The notes beneath the pieces were generated by a model. That model searched no databases and had not been told where the DNA came from. It saw nothing but the letters and a program-made list of their open reading frames with translations. 61,762 nt of DNA. It comes from JABSOG01 sp041583135. GTDB lineage: Bacteria; Pseudomonadota; Gammaproteobacteria; Enterobacterales; Alteromonadaceae. Location: positions 1-61,762 of the forward strand of contig JBFHGJ010000023.1 of the NCBI GenBank assembly GCA_041583135.1, in the 5' to 3' direction. Below are positions 42,659 through 52,979 of this stretch, piece by piece; within the stretch, counting starts at the first letter, position 1; each line of letters starts with the position of its first letter. Made by a program: the position numbers and the translations under genes.

Positions 42659-42976
42659 GTGACTACCCTTATCAAACCGTATATTCAAATTCAAATGGTT
42701 CAGGTCATCAAACCTGAGGTTATGTAATTTGACCGTAAAGCTGATGGTTATATTAAGCGCTTCTTGCTGTTACCTTTAAACAAATTTTCGCCGAGTATGC
42801 AGACATTTAGGACAGGATTTAATAAACCTATTATAAACAGGGCTTTAACCTCTTTTTCTGGCTGTTTTTAACGGTGAAGCAATGATTTTTCTTACCCTTT
42901 ACGGCTCCTTTAGTCATGCATTAAAGCAATTGGTTGGCAGTGTTTAAGCCGATTATGCTAGGATTGGCGGTATTGC
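42659..42976. promoter_or_regulatory. divergent intergenic region between the small Cys protein and hybrid system
   Basis: The 318 bases have no gene of note. A TCAGGT-N6-ACCTGA inverted repeat at 42710-42727 is a candidate operator. A 20-codon frame (ATG 42955) overlaps the start of the hybrid-system gene in another reading frame and may be chance. The rest is AT-rich. Confidence 0.35.
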
Positions 42977-45900
42977 TTGTCGCCTCTTTTTCTGGTCTTG
43001 CCAGTGGATTTTATTAAAGACTTAAAAACAACAATACTTTGGCCGCTTGTATTGGCATTTTTCACGCTGTTATTGGGTGAAAAAGCAATGGCCCAAACTT
43101 TCCTAAATCCTGGGCCTGCGGTGGAGAAACTCACCAGCGCCTCGGGCTATTCTTTGTCTGAAATCTATCAGATGTATCAAAGTAAGCGTGGCTTTTTGTA
43201 TTTTGCCGGCGCTCAAGGGCTACTGCGATATGACGGCTATCAAGCGATTGCTCTAAAGCATAATGCCGATGACCCCTATTCGTTATCGAGCGATATCGTG
43301 TTTGATGTTATAGAAGATGAGCAGGGCTTTTTGTGGATATCCACTGTGGGAGGCGGTTTAAATCGTTTTGATCCCGCAACTCACCGCTTCGAGCATTATC
43401 GCTCGCAGGCCAATCAATTCGACACCTTAAGTAGCGATAGCGTTTATGAAATGACCAAGAGCCATGACGGTCGTATTTGGATAGCATCACGCAAAGGTCT
43501 TAACCTGTTTGATACGACAACTGGTAAGAATATTCGCTACAACGACCAAATGCAGGCAATCAAGTCGGCACTAGATACTTCTGTTGCCAGCAATACCTTT
43601 ACCATGCTCGAAGATAAAGACACCAATTTGTGGTTTTCAACCTATGGTAAGGGGCTTTCGCGATTTGATCTGAAAACCGGTGAATTTAAACGGTTTATTC
43701 ACGACAGTGACAATCCCAATTCGCTTGCCGATAACGTGGTAAGACAGGTAATACAAGATAGCCAAGGGATTATTTGGGTGGCAACGACAAAAGGCGTTTC
43801 GCGTTTTTTGCCCGAGCAACAGGGGTTTGCCAATTACACCATTCCACTTAAGGCCAGCAACAGCAGTAAACTGACCGATGTCTGGCGATTGTTTGAAGAT
43901 GCCGACAAACGCTTGTGGGCGGGGGCGAGGTTTAATGGCTTGAGCTTGCTCGACCGTAGCAAAGACCGCTTTATCGAGGTCAATCAAGGAGTCAGGATCC
44001 CTAATGTTATCGAAGGCGTTTCGGTTTACGATATCATCCAAGATGCCAGTGGCATGATTTGGATGAGCACCGAAAGCGATGGCATCATCAAGCTTAACCC
44101 CGGCACCTTTGCCTTTGAACATTTTGGTGGGAGTGGCTCGCAATCGCTGGAAATAAAGGCACTGTACCATCACAGTGATGGGCAAACCTTTATTGCGGCC
44201 AAAAACGGGCTTTATCGCCGCAGCGCAGCAGGCTTTGAGCAATTGCTCAGTGATGTCGGCTATATTAGAGTCATCCGGGCGTTGGATGAGCAAACGCTGG
44301 CACTTGGCATCAGCGAAGTCGGTCTTTTTAAATACCATATCGACAGCGGGCAGTTTGAGGCTTTTACTACCGAGAATAGTGGTCAGCCTCTGAGTTTACC
44401 GGCCAACAATGTACAGTCTATGGCGGTTGATGATAACGGCGGCCTATGGGTGGGGTTGTTTCGCGTGGGTGCCGAAGTGCCCTCTGGGCTTTATTACCTT
44501 GCTCAGGGGAAAAATCGCTTTGTCGAGAAAATGGCCGAGCGCACCATTGAAGATATTTTGCCGTTGTCATCGCAAAAGATACTGATAGCGACCCGTCACG
44601 ACGGGGTCGCGCTATTGGATAATGCCAGCGGCGAATATCAGTATTTAACGTCAAGCAACGACAGTGCGAATAATGCGCGCATGTTGTTTCAAGATAGTCG
44701 TGGCCAAATATGGGTTGGCACGTTTGGCGGCGGACTTGGCAAGGTAGATCTTGAAAATCGTCGAGTGGTGGCACTCACCAAAAAGGACGGCCTGCCGAGC
44801 AACGACATTCGTTCGATTGCACAAGACCAACAGGGGCGATTGTGGCTTGGTGCCAGAGGGTCTTTGATTTGGTTTGATCCGAGTAGTGAAAAGGTGCTTG
44901 GACAGTTTGGCGCCAGCGACGGCTTGCGACTTGAAAGTTTCGGTCTACGATTGGCCGTTAGTGGTAATGACAATCACATCATTATGGCCGACAACAATCA
45001 GTTGCTGAGCTTTTCTGTCGAAGCGGTTGCCGCCGAGCAATCAAATTCACCGACGTTGCCGACCATGCTCACCAGCTTTAAACTGTTTAATCAGCCGGTG
45101 ACTCCGGGCAGTGAACTGTTGGCGCAAGACATTAATCATACCGAACAGTTGCGGCTGTCTTATCAGGATTCGTTGTTCTCAATTGCGTTTGCCAGCAGTA
45201 ACTATCGCCAACAAAAACACCTCAAGTATGCCTATCAATTGAAGGGCTTTAATCACCGCTGGATTGAAACCGACGAAGATAATCGTGTTGCGACCTTTAC
45301 CTCACTGGAGCCGAAAGACTATGAACTCAAAGTGCGGGTAAGCAACCCCGACGGCAGCTGGAACAGTCATTTTACCAGTTTGAAGATCAGCGTAACGCCG
45401 CCGTTTTGGCGGACTTGGACTGCCTATATCATATACCTACTGTTGGTATGCACCAGTTTATACAGTATTTATCGTTATCGTACCGCTAGGCTTATCAAAA
45501 GGGCCAAAGAGCTTGAACAAAAAGTGCAAGAACGCACGGCCACCATCAACACCTTATTGGCGCAAAAAGAACGCATGTTTGCGAATGTCTCTCATGAGTT
45601 TCGCACTCCGCTGACACTGATCATCAGCCCCATCGAAGGGCTGCTTAAAATGACCAACTGCAATAGTGAGCAGGCCAAAAGTAAGTTGTTGATGATCAAA
45701 CGCAATGGTCAGCGCTTGTTGCGTATGGTTGAACAGTTGCTGGAGCTATCGCGACTTGAAGCCAATACTGAGCAGGGCTGGCAAAATTACGCGCTCAAAA
45801 GCAACCTAGATATGCTGTTGACCTCGTTTCAGCCGTTGCTGCAAGCGAAAGACATCAAACTCATCTGCCCCGAGTATCAAGATGTGGTGTTACGGCTAAA

Positions 45901-47161
45901 ACCCGACTCCCTTGAAATGATCTTGGTCAATTTGCTCTCGAATGCCATCAAATACACCAAGCCCGGTGGCGAGATTGAGGTGAAGGTGGACTATCTGCCC
46001 GGTAAGGTACGCATTGCGATCACCGATACGGGTATCGGTATTAGTGAAGAAAATCAACAGATTGTGTTTAATCGTTTTACCCGTGCCAATGAGCAGCATG
46101 ATGAAAACATTCCCGGCGCCGGTATTGGTCTTGCTTTGGTTAAAGAGCTGGTTGAAGGCAATGGTGGTCAATTGTCGTTGCAATCGACACTTGGGGTGGG
46201 CAGTACCTTTACCGCAACTTTACCCTTGCCTGAAATCGACGAGCAACAAAGTGCCCAACCGCTTGGCCTGAGCCAGTCTTCACAAACTGAGATCAATGCC
46301 TTGATGGAAGCGCACAACAATAAGCTGGCCGTTCAGTTTGGTCAGGCCGAGCAAGCCAAAAGCCAAGCCTCCAAGTCGCAACAAGTGCTGCTGATTGATG
46401 ATAACAGTGATATGCTGGCACTGCTCAGTGATACCTTGGGTGAGCAGTATGATTGCCTTCGTGCGACCAATGGTGAAATGGGGATCAAGCTTGCTCTGGA
46501 GCACATCCCGGATGTGATTGTTTGCGATGTCATGATGCCGGGCATTGACGGTTTTGAGGTGGCCAATACGCTTAAGGGCAATGAGTTGACCTGCCATATT
46601 CCCTTTTTGTTTTTAAGTGCTAAAACCGATATAGAAAGCCGAATGCAAGGCTGGCAGCAAGATGCCGATGATTATCTCACCAAGCCATTTCACCCTGATG
46701 AGCTTAGATTGCGTATTGCCAGTGTGTTGTCTATTCGTCGTATTTTACAACATCGTTTTGCCCATGCCTTAGAAGGCGAGAGCTTGGTTTTTGAGTCTAC
46801 CCCAGACAATCGTTTTTGCGGCATGAGTGACAAAGATAAGGCGCTGGTGGAAAAGTTTGAGCAGATCATTGCCAAGCATTATCACGACAGTCAGTTCAAC
46901 CGTATTGAGGCGGCCAAATTAATGGCGATGAGTGACCGACAGTTGCACCGTAAACTCGATGCGTTGTTTGATCAAACTTTTTCTGAATACTTGCGCAAAT
47001 ATCGCCTTAAACAGTCTTTGGCGCTGTTTAAGACTGGTATGCAGATCACCCAGATAGCCGACAGTATCGGCTTTTCTTCTATCTCTTATTTTGCCAAGTG
47101 TTTTAATGCCGAGTATGGGATGCCGCCAAAACAATATCAAAAGCAATTGCTTGGTGAGTAA
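42977..47161 (+). CDS. hybrid two-component system protein (periplasmic propeller, kinase, receiver, AraC)
   Basis: About 1390 residues. A signal-anchor (LWPLVLAFFTLLLGEKAMA) precedes two periplasmic beta-propeller modules (about 50-700, repeated IWIASRKGLNLFD-like Reg_prop blades) and a Y_Y_Y domain (about 715-800). A membrane helix near 815, HisKA (ANVSHEFRTPLTLI, His about 872), HATPase (NLLSNAIKYTKPG; GAGIGLALV), receiver (VIVCDVMMPGIDG, about 1184) and AraC HTH (MSDRQLHRKLDALFDQT; ITQIADSIGFSSISYF) follow. It senses a ligand, often a polysaccharide or its fragment, and regulates genes directly. No polysaccharide genes lie nearby. The exact start is uncertain: TTG 42977 or later TTG/GTG codons. 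Confidence 0.87.
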   Translation: MSPLFLVLPVDFIKDLKTTILWPLVLAFFTLLLGEKAMAQTFLNPGPAVEKLTSASGYSLSEIYQMYQSKRGFLYFAGAQGLLRYDGYQAIALKHNADDPYSLSSDIVFDVIEDEQGFLWISTVGGGLNRFDPATHRFEHYRSQANQFDTLSSDSVYEMTKSHDGRIWIASRKGLNLFDTTTGKNIRYNDQMQAIKSALDTSVASNTFTMLEDKDTNLWFSTYGKGLSRFDLKTGEFKRFIHDSDNPNSLADNVVRQVIQDSQGIIWVATTKGVSRFLPEQQGFANYTIPLKASNSSKLTDVWRLFEDADKRLWAGARFNGLSLLDRSKDRFIEVNQGVRIPNVIEGVSVYDIIQDASGMIWMSTESDGIIKLNPGTFAFEHFGGSGSQSLEIKALYHHSDGQTFIAAKNGLYRRSAAGFEQLLSDVGYIRVIRALDEQTLALGISEVGLFKYHIDSGQFEAFTTENSGQPLSLPANNVQSMAVDDNGGLWVGLFRVGAEVPSGLYYLAQGKNRFVEKMAERTIEDILPLSSQKILIATRHDGVALLDNASGEYQYLTSSNDSANNARMLFQDSRGQIWVGTFGGGLGKVDLENRRVVALTKKDGLPSNDIRSIAQDQQGRLWLGARGSLIWFDPSSEKVLGQFGASDGLRLESFGLRLAVSGNDNHIIMADNNQLLSFSVEAVAAEQSNSPTLPTMLTSFKLFNQPVTPGSELLAQDINHTEQLRLSYQDSLFSIAFASSNYRQQKHLKYAYQLKGFNHRWIETDEDNRVATFTSLEPKDYELKVRVSNPDGSWNSHFTSLKISVTPPFWRTWTAYIIYLLLVCTSLYSIYRYRTARLIKRAKELEQKVQERTATINTLLAQKERMFANVSHEFRTPLTLIISPIEGLLKMTNCNSEQAKSKLLMIKRNGQRLLRMVEQLLELSRLEANTEQGWQNYALKSNLDMLLTSFQPLLQAKDIKLICPEYQDVVLRLKPDSLEMILVNLLSNAIKYTKPGGEIEVKVDYLPGKVRIAITDTGIGISEENQQIVFNRFTRANEQHDENIPGAGIGLALVKELVEGNGGQLSLQSTLGVGSTFTATLPLPEIDEQQSAQPLGLSQSSQTEINALMEAHNNKLAVQFGQAEQAKSQASKSQQVLLIDDNSDMLALLSDTLGEQYDCLRATNGEMGIKLALEHIPDVIVCDVMMPGIDGFEVANTLKGNELTCHIPFLFLSAKTDIESRMQGWQQDADDYLTKPFHPDELRLRIASVLSIRRILQHRFAHALEGESLVFESTPDNRFCGMSDKDKALVEKFEQIIAKHYHDSQFNRIEAAKLMAMSDRQLHRKLDALFDQTFSEYLRKYRLKQSLALFKTGMQITQIADSIGFSSISYFAKCFNAEYGMPPKQYQKQLLGE

Positions 47162-47261
47162 AACTGGCGGTAAATCAATGGCCTTTATCGCCAACTCAAC
47201 AGAGTTGTACTAGACTGATTAAACATCACGACAAACCGTTTACATCTGGCTTGCCAGTGGG

Positions 47262-50200
47262 ATGAAAAGCGGTTGGCCAATAACAATATCAAGCGGAATG
47301 ACCTTGCACAAAACCAGACACAAGCACCAGAGCGTAAATCCTTTGTTAAGCCGTATCCGTCAGTCATTGACGACCCATACGCTATTGTCTATGGCGTTGA
47401 GAATTACCTTGGTCGTGGTGGCAGTTTCGTTTTTGAGCTATTGGCATATCACCGAAACCCTAAAGCAGCAAACGGTCGATAAGTTACAAAACTACATTGC
47501 CGAGCGCGGCGCCAAAGAAAGCGCGCAGTTTTTGCTGGCGCAAGATAACCTCAAAAAACTCAAATCCTTGTTTACCGAACGCATCGCCACGGCGGCTGAT
47601 GTGAGTGCTGAAGATTTTGCCCGATTTTTTGTGACCTTGCCCGATGGGTCAACCCGGGTGAGACAACAAATATTCGATGGTTACTTCGAGCAAAATGGTG
47701 ATATTTATCGCCATCAATCGGGTTTTATCGGCCGCAATGCCCCGATTGAAAGCCAGCATTTTCGCAATCGTATCTATCATGCCCTGATGCTGCTCAATCA
47801 AACCGGCCCGCTGGCGGTGACCCGCTTTGGCAATGTGTATAGTTCATTTCCGCAAAATGCCGTTTTGGTGTATTGGCCCGGCATGAATTGGGCCGACAAT
47901 GCCAGCTTTGATATGGATATTACTCAGCAGGAATGGTTTTATGTGGCGAATGTCAAAAACAACCCGAGTCGCGACACGGTATGGACCGGCTTGTATTACG
48001 ACGATGTTGCCAACGACTGGATGGTCTCTTGTGAAACACCGGTTGATATTGAAGGTGAGCACTTGCTTACCTTTGGTCACGACTATTTGCTCAATGACTT
48101 GTTCGAACGGGTGTTCAACGACCACTTAAAAGGCGCCTACAACTTTATTGTACGCAAAGACGGCAGGCTGATAGCTCACCCGGATAAGCTGGTTGAACTC
48201 AGGCAAGCCAAAGGCGTACTCGCTATCGATGAACTGGGTGATGGGATATTAAATCAGCAATATGCCCTGCTTAAACAACACTTAAGCTCGGTGGCACAAG
48301 GTGACTTTGTGGTGTACGAGCCTGGTAGCGAAGCGTTTATGGCGGTAACCAAAATTGCCGGACCCGACTGGTATTTTGTCACGGTATTTCCTGAGCAGTT
48401 GTTGTCGAGCGCCGCCCAGTCTACCGCCATCTTTATTTTCGGCCTAGGTTTGGCCTCGTTGCTGGTCGAGCTGTTGATGTTGTTTTTGGTGCTGCGATTT
48501 AAAGTGATCAAACCCCTTAAAATGTTTAGCGGTGCCTCTGAGGCAGTAAAGCGGGCGGAGTATGACAAAGTGGCTCGCGGTCTTTTGCCGTTGCCGCTAG
48601 AGCGCAGCGATGAGGTCGGTCATTTGGCGCGTTTGCTAAAATCAATGGCTGCCACCATTGATGACAATATTCATGAGCTTAAGCGCTTAGATAGCCTAAA
48701 AGACGATTTTCTTGCCAACACTTCTCATGAGCTGCGTACGCCATTAAATGGTATTGTTGGCTTGGCCGAGTCTTTACTTGATGGTGCAGCGGGCGAGTTG
48801 AATGATAAGCAGCGCTACAATCTGTCATTGATTGTCTCTAGTGGCCAGCGACTGACCCATTTGGTCAATGATATTTTGGATTTTTCCATGCTCAAGCATC
48901 AAAAGCTTCAGCTGCAACTGGGCGCGGTAGACCTGTTTGCCACCACAGAGCTGGTGATGAACCTGTCTAAACCATTGGTCAAAGATACGCAAATTCGCCT
49001 GTTGAACCAGATTGACCCACAAATGCCCAAAGTATTGGCCGATGAAAACCGGCTACAGCAGATCCTCTACAACCTGATAGGCAATGCCGTCAAATTCACC
49101 AAGCAAGGACTTGTCAACGTGACAGCGGAAGTGGTCAAAGAACGGGTGCATGTGCGGGTGTCAGATACTGGTATCGGTATTGCGCCGGGCTATATGGAGA
49201 AAATATTTGAGTTGTTTGAGCAAGGTGACAGTGCCATTGGCCGAACATACGGCGGCACCGGCCTTGGCCTTGCGGTAACCAAACAATTGGTGACGTTGCA
49301 CGATGGCGAAATATGGGTTGAATCGACGCAGGGCAAAGGGTCGCAGTTTGGCTTTTCAATACCACTATGCCATCAGGCGCAAACCAGCGACAATGACGCT
49401 AAAGACAAGGCATTTGAACCAGCTATGGCCAGCTCTGGGCAAGCGGGTAAACCTAGTTCGGTGGTGGTAGAAAATGCCGTGGGCACTATTTTGGTGGTCG
49501 ATGACGAACCGGTGAATATTCAAGTGTTGCTCAACCACCTTCAGCTCAACCGCTATGATGTAACCACTGCTACCAGTGGTATGGAAGCGATGGAACTCAT
49601 CGATAGGGGCGATTATTTTGATGCGGTGTTATTGGACGTGATGATGCCCGGAATGACAGGGTTTGATGTGTGTCGCTTGATCCGTAAATCATATCCGGCC
49701 AATGAATTGCCGGTGATTTTATTGACCGCGAAAAATGCCGAGTCGGATATCGCTGCGGGCTTTGAAGCCGGTGCCAATGACTTTTTGACCAAGCCGGTCA
49801 GCAAGGTCGAATTGCTCAAGCGCCTGAAAAACCACATCGGCGTGGTGCATTTGAACGACAAGTTGGAAGAAACCAATAAAAAATTACAACAGCATGTAAC
49901 TGAGCTTGAGCGCATGGTCAAACAGCGCACCGATCAACTTGCCGATAATGAAAAGACCCTAAAAGAGCGTGCTCAGGCGCTTGATGATGCCAAGCAAAAG
50001 GCGTGTCAGAGCGATTCTGATGTGGCGCTGCTGGCAGAGCTTGGCCGTGGCCTAACCACAACCCTTGAACTTAGTCAGGTGATCAAAAGTATTTATCGCA
50101 GCTGTAATAAGGTGATGGATGTTGATGCCTTTATGCTCGGTATTTTGGATGAAGATAAGAAAACCCTAAAGGTTCCGCTGATTGTCGAGCAAGGCATGAA

Positions 50201-51329
50201 ACTATCAGAGGTCGATTATGATCTGGAAAAAGACTACAACTATCCGGCGGTTTGGTGTGTGCGCAATCGTAAAGAGCTGCTGATTTTTGAAAAGCAGGAT
50301 ATTCAGCGCTATTTTGAATTTGGCTTGGCCAGTCCTAAGCGCGGTAAGCCAATGCATACGGTGGTTTATTTGCCGCTGGTGATTGGCGATAACATCGTCG
50401 GTTGTATGAGTGTGCAGCATTTTCAAGAGAACGCCTATAGTGAAGAACAAATCGACCGGGTGCGCACGTTAGCAAGCTACTCGGCAATCGCCATCGCCAA
50501 TGCTTCTGGCTACGCGCGAATGGAAGATACCTATAAACAACTGCAAGAAGCGCAAAAGCAGCTGGTATTGCAAGAGAAAATGGCTTCCCTTGGTACGTTG
50601 ACCGCAGGTGTTGCCCATGAGATCAACAACCCCACCAATTTCGTTCACGTCGGCGCGGAAAACCTTCAGGTTGATTTGGCGAAGTTTCATGACTTCATTA
50701 TGGCGCTGGCCTCTGATGACGCCGATAGTGAGATTATCGACGTGCTGGAACAGCATTTTGAACCACTCAACGAACATGTTGATACCATTATCAGCGGCAC
50801 CGAGCGGATCAAAACCATTGTTGAGGATTTACGTGCCTTTACCCATATGCAAAGTGCCGACAAAAAGGCTGCCGACATCAACGATTGTTTGCAATCGACC
50901 ATGAAATTGGTCAAAACCAAGTTCTTAGACGTGGCCGAATTCAGTTGTGAACTCAACCCCCTACCAAAACTCGAATGTTTTCCGGCCCAGCTCAATCAGG
51001 TGTTTTTAAACATCATCGTCAACGCTTGCGATGCCATATCCGAACGTAGACGTGATGGTGACCTAAGCGGTAAAGGTAAGGTCAATATTGTCTCACGCTT
51101 TATCGACGGTAAGATAACCGTCACCGTAAGCGACAACGGCTGCGGCATGAGCGACGAAACCCGCCACAAACTGTTTGAACCTTTTTACACCACCAAAACC
51201 GTCGGCGAAGGCACTGGCCTTGGTATGGCAATCTCCTTCGGCATTATTGAAGAGCACGGCGGCACCATCAGTGCCAGCTCAATCGAGGGGCAGGGATCGG
51301 TTGTTACGGTTGAGCTGCCGTTTTTATGA
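47262..51329 (+). CDS. hybrid sensor kinase with two kinase cores, receiver and GAF domain
   Basis: A 1355-residue protein. Membrane helices at about 45-62 and 388-412 enclose a Cache-like periplasmic sensor. Then HAMP, HisKA 1 (ANTSHELRTPLNG, His about 488), HATPase 1 (ILYNLIGNAVKFT; GTGLGLAVTK), receiver (AVLLDVMMPGMTG, Asp about 791), coiled coil, GAF (about 940-1085), a second HisKA (AGVAHEINNPTNF, His about 1119) and HATPase 2 (VNACDAISE; GTGLGMAIS). The second core resembles NtrB/AtoS-type kinases. The start is uncertain (ATG 47262, or 47298). It has no paired regulator next to it. Confidence 0.87.
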   Translation: MKSGWPITISSGMTLHKTRHKHQSVNPLLSRIRQSLTTHTLLSMALRITLVVVAVSFLSYWHITETLKQQTVDKLQNYIAERGAKESAQFLLAQDNLKKLKSLFTERIATAADVSAEDFARFFVTLPDGSTRVRQQIFDGYFEQNGDIYRHQSGFIGRNAPIESQHFRNRIYHALMLLNQTGPLAVTRFGNVYSSFPQNAVLVYWPGMNWADNASFDMDITQQEWFYVANVKNNPSRDTVWTGLYYDDVANDWMVSCETPVDIEGEHLLTFGHDYLLNDLFERVFNDHLKGAYNFIVRKDGRLIAHPDKLVELRQAKGVLAIDELGDGILNQQYALLKQHLSSVAQGDFVVYEPGSEAFMAVTKIAGPDWYFVTVFPEQLLSSAAQSTAIFIFGLGLASLLVELLMLFLVLRFKVIKPLKMFSGASEAVKRAEYDKVARGLLPLPLERSDEVGHLARLLKSMAATIDDNIHELKRLDSLKDDFLANTSHELRTPLNGIVGLAESLLDGAAGELNDKQRYNLSLIVSSGQRLTHLVNDILDFSMLKHQKLQLQLGAVDLFATTELVMNLSKPLVKDTQIRLLNQIDPQMPKVLADENRLQQILYNLIGNAVKFTKQGLVNVTAEVVKERVHVRVSDTGIGIAPGYMEKIFELFEQGDSAIGRTYGGTGLGLAVTKQLVTLHDGEIWVESTQGKGSQFGFSIPLCHQAQTSDNDAKDKAFEPAMASSGQAGKPSSVVVENAVGTILVVDDEPVNIQVLLNHLQLNRYDVTTATSGMEAMELIDRGDYFDAVLLDVMMPGMTGFDVCRLIRKSYPANELPVILLTAKNAESDIAAGFEAGANDFLTKPVSKVELLKRLKNHIGVVHLNDKLEETNKKLQQHVTELERMVKQRTDQLADNEKTLKERAQALDDAKQKACQSDSDVALLAELGRGLTTTLELSQVIKSIYRSCNKVMDVDAFMLGILDEDKKTLKVPLIVEQGMKLSEVDYDLEKDYNYPAVWCVRNRKELLIFEKQDIQRYFEFGLASPKRGKPMHTVVYLPLVIGDNIVGCMSVQHFQENAYSEEQIDRVRTLASYSAIAIANASGYARMEDTYKQLQEAQKQLVLQEKMASLGTLTAGVAHEINNPTNFVHVGAENLQVDLAKFHDFIMALASDDADSEIIDVLEQHFEPLNEHVDTIISGTERIKTIVEDLRAFTHMQSADKKAADINDCLQSTMKLVKTKFLDVAEFSCELNPLPKLECFPAQLNQVFLNIIVNACDAISERRRDGDLSGKGKVNIVSRFIDGKITVTVSDNGCGMSDETRHKLFEPFYTTKTVGEGTGLGMAISFGIIEEHGGTISASSIEGQGSVVTVELPFL

Positions 51330-52282
51330 GTCAAATTCCTCAGCAATCTCTGACAAAGCTTGTTCTACAAATGTGCTGAATGTTGAGAATGCTGCTTGCC
51401 AATCAACCCTTTGTTCACCATAGACCATTGGTACAACATACTGCTGAAATCGAGTGGCGAATTTGGTGTCTTCTAATAGTTGCAAACCAAATCTTAACTC
51501 TTTGATTGGTTGACGTTTAAACTCAGGGTGCTGGTTACCATAACGAAGTATGTCTTGTTCAATCACTTTCTTCACTATTGGCGTAACGTTTTCAAGTTGT
51601 GCACGGTTTGTTTGCTGGATATAGAAAGTATCGTACACATGACGGATTAGAGCTGGGTCGTCATCTCTACTTGGATTTCTTGCATTGCAGGCAGTACGTC
51701 TGAGCATTGAAATCAACTTTTCCGCCTGTGTATTTGCAATACTGGCAAAGCGCATCGAAGGCACCTCTGCTTCTTGTTCCAAGGCTTCATTGACAAGCGA
51801 AATGATGCCATGTTTTAAAGGCTTGTCGTAAAGTGGTGTTTCAATGAGTTCTAATTGAATTTCAGGTCTTAAACATGGCGCGATTGCGTGGGTTTGAGGG
51901 TATCGAATGTTAAATTGTTGGTAGCGATACTGATCTAACTTCTTGCTCTGCCCTTCAAGACTGAACAAATCATGTTTCTCAAGTAGCGCTATTATTTGAT
52001 AATGAAGTATTTTCGGTCGCTACGCTGCTGGTTGTTAGATAGCCTATTTTGCGAGGACTTGGGGATAATTTTAATGTCTATGTCTTCTGACATTCGATGG
52101 GTTCTAACACCTGATTTTACTAAAGCGGTTCCTCCCGAGAATACCAAGTCATGAGTATCAGACGATAGGGTCGATAATGCGCTTAGTAACATTACAACAT
52201 AGTAGTCTTTTTCGACGATAGCTGGGTTACCCATATTTAGGGCGTCGGCAACATCATTAAATATACTGCTATCAATGGACAT
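51324..52282 (-). pseudogene. AbiEii-like nucleotidyltransferase toxin, frameshifted
   Basis: Two reading frames that together form one AbiEii-type nucleotidyltransferase. The first (from ATG 52282) has LVFSGGTALVK and RMSEDIDIK, the GGTxL and DxD catalytic motifs, and ends after 96 residues. The second (214 residues, open from 51968 backward) continues the same protein. Adding one base to the run of four T at 52010-52013 joins them as QRSDRKILHYQIIALLEKHD. It is therefore a one-base deletion, unless translation slips there. It overlaps the antitoxin gene by 11 bp and the end of the hybrid kinase gene by 6 bp. Confidence 0.8.
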
Positions 52283-52673
52283 TGATTGTCTTATTACTGA
52301 TCGTTATTTTGCGTTTGAAACGCTTGTTGGTGGTAATTTGTAACGAGGCGGGGATCTGTAGGCTTTCACCTGTTAAACTCTTTTGTGAAAATTCATCCAA
52401 TTGATAAGCAACGCCCAATTTCTCAATGGCTTCCAATAATACGCCATCGGCGCCAGCTGGATTACTTGGCATCAATTTCCCGGTGATGCGGTTTTTTCTC
52501 GCTTTAGTGTAAAGTCCATAGCCGATACGCATCAATTCTCCATTGTCTACCAGCTTTTTAAGCTCACGGCCAATTTGGTCATAACCTGCAATGTCGGCAA
52601 AGTCAGCGCGTTCAAAAACATACTGTTTTGAACGGTTAAGTCTGGTTTTAACTCTTTTCGCAATGGTCATCAT
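52272..52673 (-). CDS. AbiEi-like antitoxin/transcriptional regulator (DUF6088-type)
   Basis: About 133 residues from the ATG at 52673. A longer frame reaches 52739, but it runs through the operator repeats and its N-terminus (MSYVCIVEMSYVC) comes from the repeats themselves. The protein has a winged-helix N-terminal half (FERADFADIAGYDQIGRELK; NGELMRIGYGLYTKAR) like AbiEi/DUF6088 antitoxins, which repress their own operon. It overlaps the toxin frame by 11 bp. Because the toxin is frameshifted, the antitoxin may now be expressed without a partner. Confidence 0.75.
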   Translation of the reverse strand: MMTIAKRVKTRLNRSKQYVFERADFADIAGYDQIGRELKKLVDNGELMRIGYGLYTKARKNRITGKLMPSNPAGADGVLLEAIEKLGVAYQLDEFSQKSLTGESLQIPASLQITTNKRFKRKITISNKTINVH

Positions 52674-52700
52674 TTCACTCTGCAGTAGCCACTTAATATA

Positions 52701-52741
52701 GCAAACATACGACATTTCAACAATGCAAACATACGACATTT
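52701..52741 (-). promoter_or_regulatory. direct-repeat operator and promoter of the AbiE-like locus
   Basis: The 17-base unit GCAAACATACGACATTT occurs at 52701-52717 and 52725-52741 (24-bp period). Read on the minus strand, the copy nearer the gene sits exactly between a TTGTTG -35-like hexamer and a TATATT -10-like hexamer, with 17-bp spacing. Binding there would block RNA polymerase, the classic antitoxin autorepression layout. The antitoxin start is 28 bp away. Confidence 0.7.
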
Positions 52742-52898
52742 ATGTTCAGCTAAAAGTTGCTATCTACTGCTTAAAGAGAGGGGGATATTCGTACAAGCTA
52801 TCACCATAATTCGATACAAAAAACCATAAAACAACGCTATATTTACCTTTTTCTAAAGATCTTCTTGCGATCTTTGTAACCTTTTTTAACATCTTTGT

Positions 52899-52907
52899 TG
52901 ATATAAT
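52899..52907 (+). promoter_or_regulatory. extended -10 promoter of the TonB receptor gene
   Basis: TG-A-TATAAT, a perfect extended -10 element, lies about 73 bases before the start codon at 52980. There is no good -35 hexamer, as expected for extended -10 promoters. TAGGAGC follows as a ribosome site. Confidence 0.6.
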
Positions 52908-52979
52908 GCGCGCCGCTGACTTTATCTGGTCCGAGTTGCTGTCGGACTGGTCAAGAAAAATTAATCATTAGGAGCGCAA

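Noticed and set aside
42955..43017. 20-codon frame overlapping the start of the hybrid-system gene
   Set aside because: It is short and out of frame; chance is likely, though a frameshift at the start cannot be excluded.
52674..52739. N-terminal extension of the AbiEi-like antitoxin
   Set aside because: It is encoded by the operator direct repeats (MSYVC twice) and would place the promoter inside the gene.
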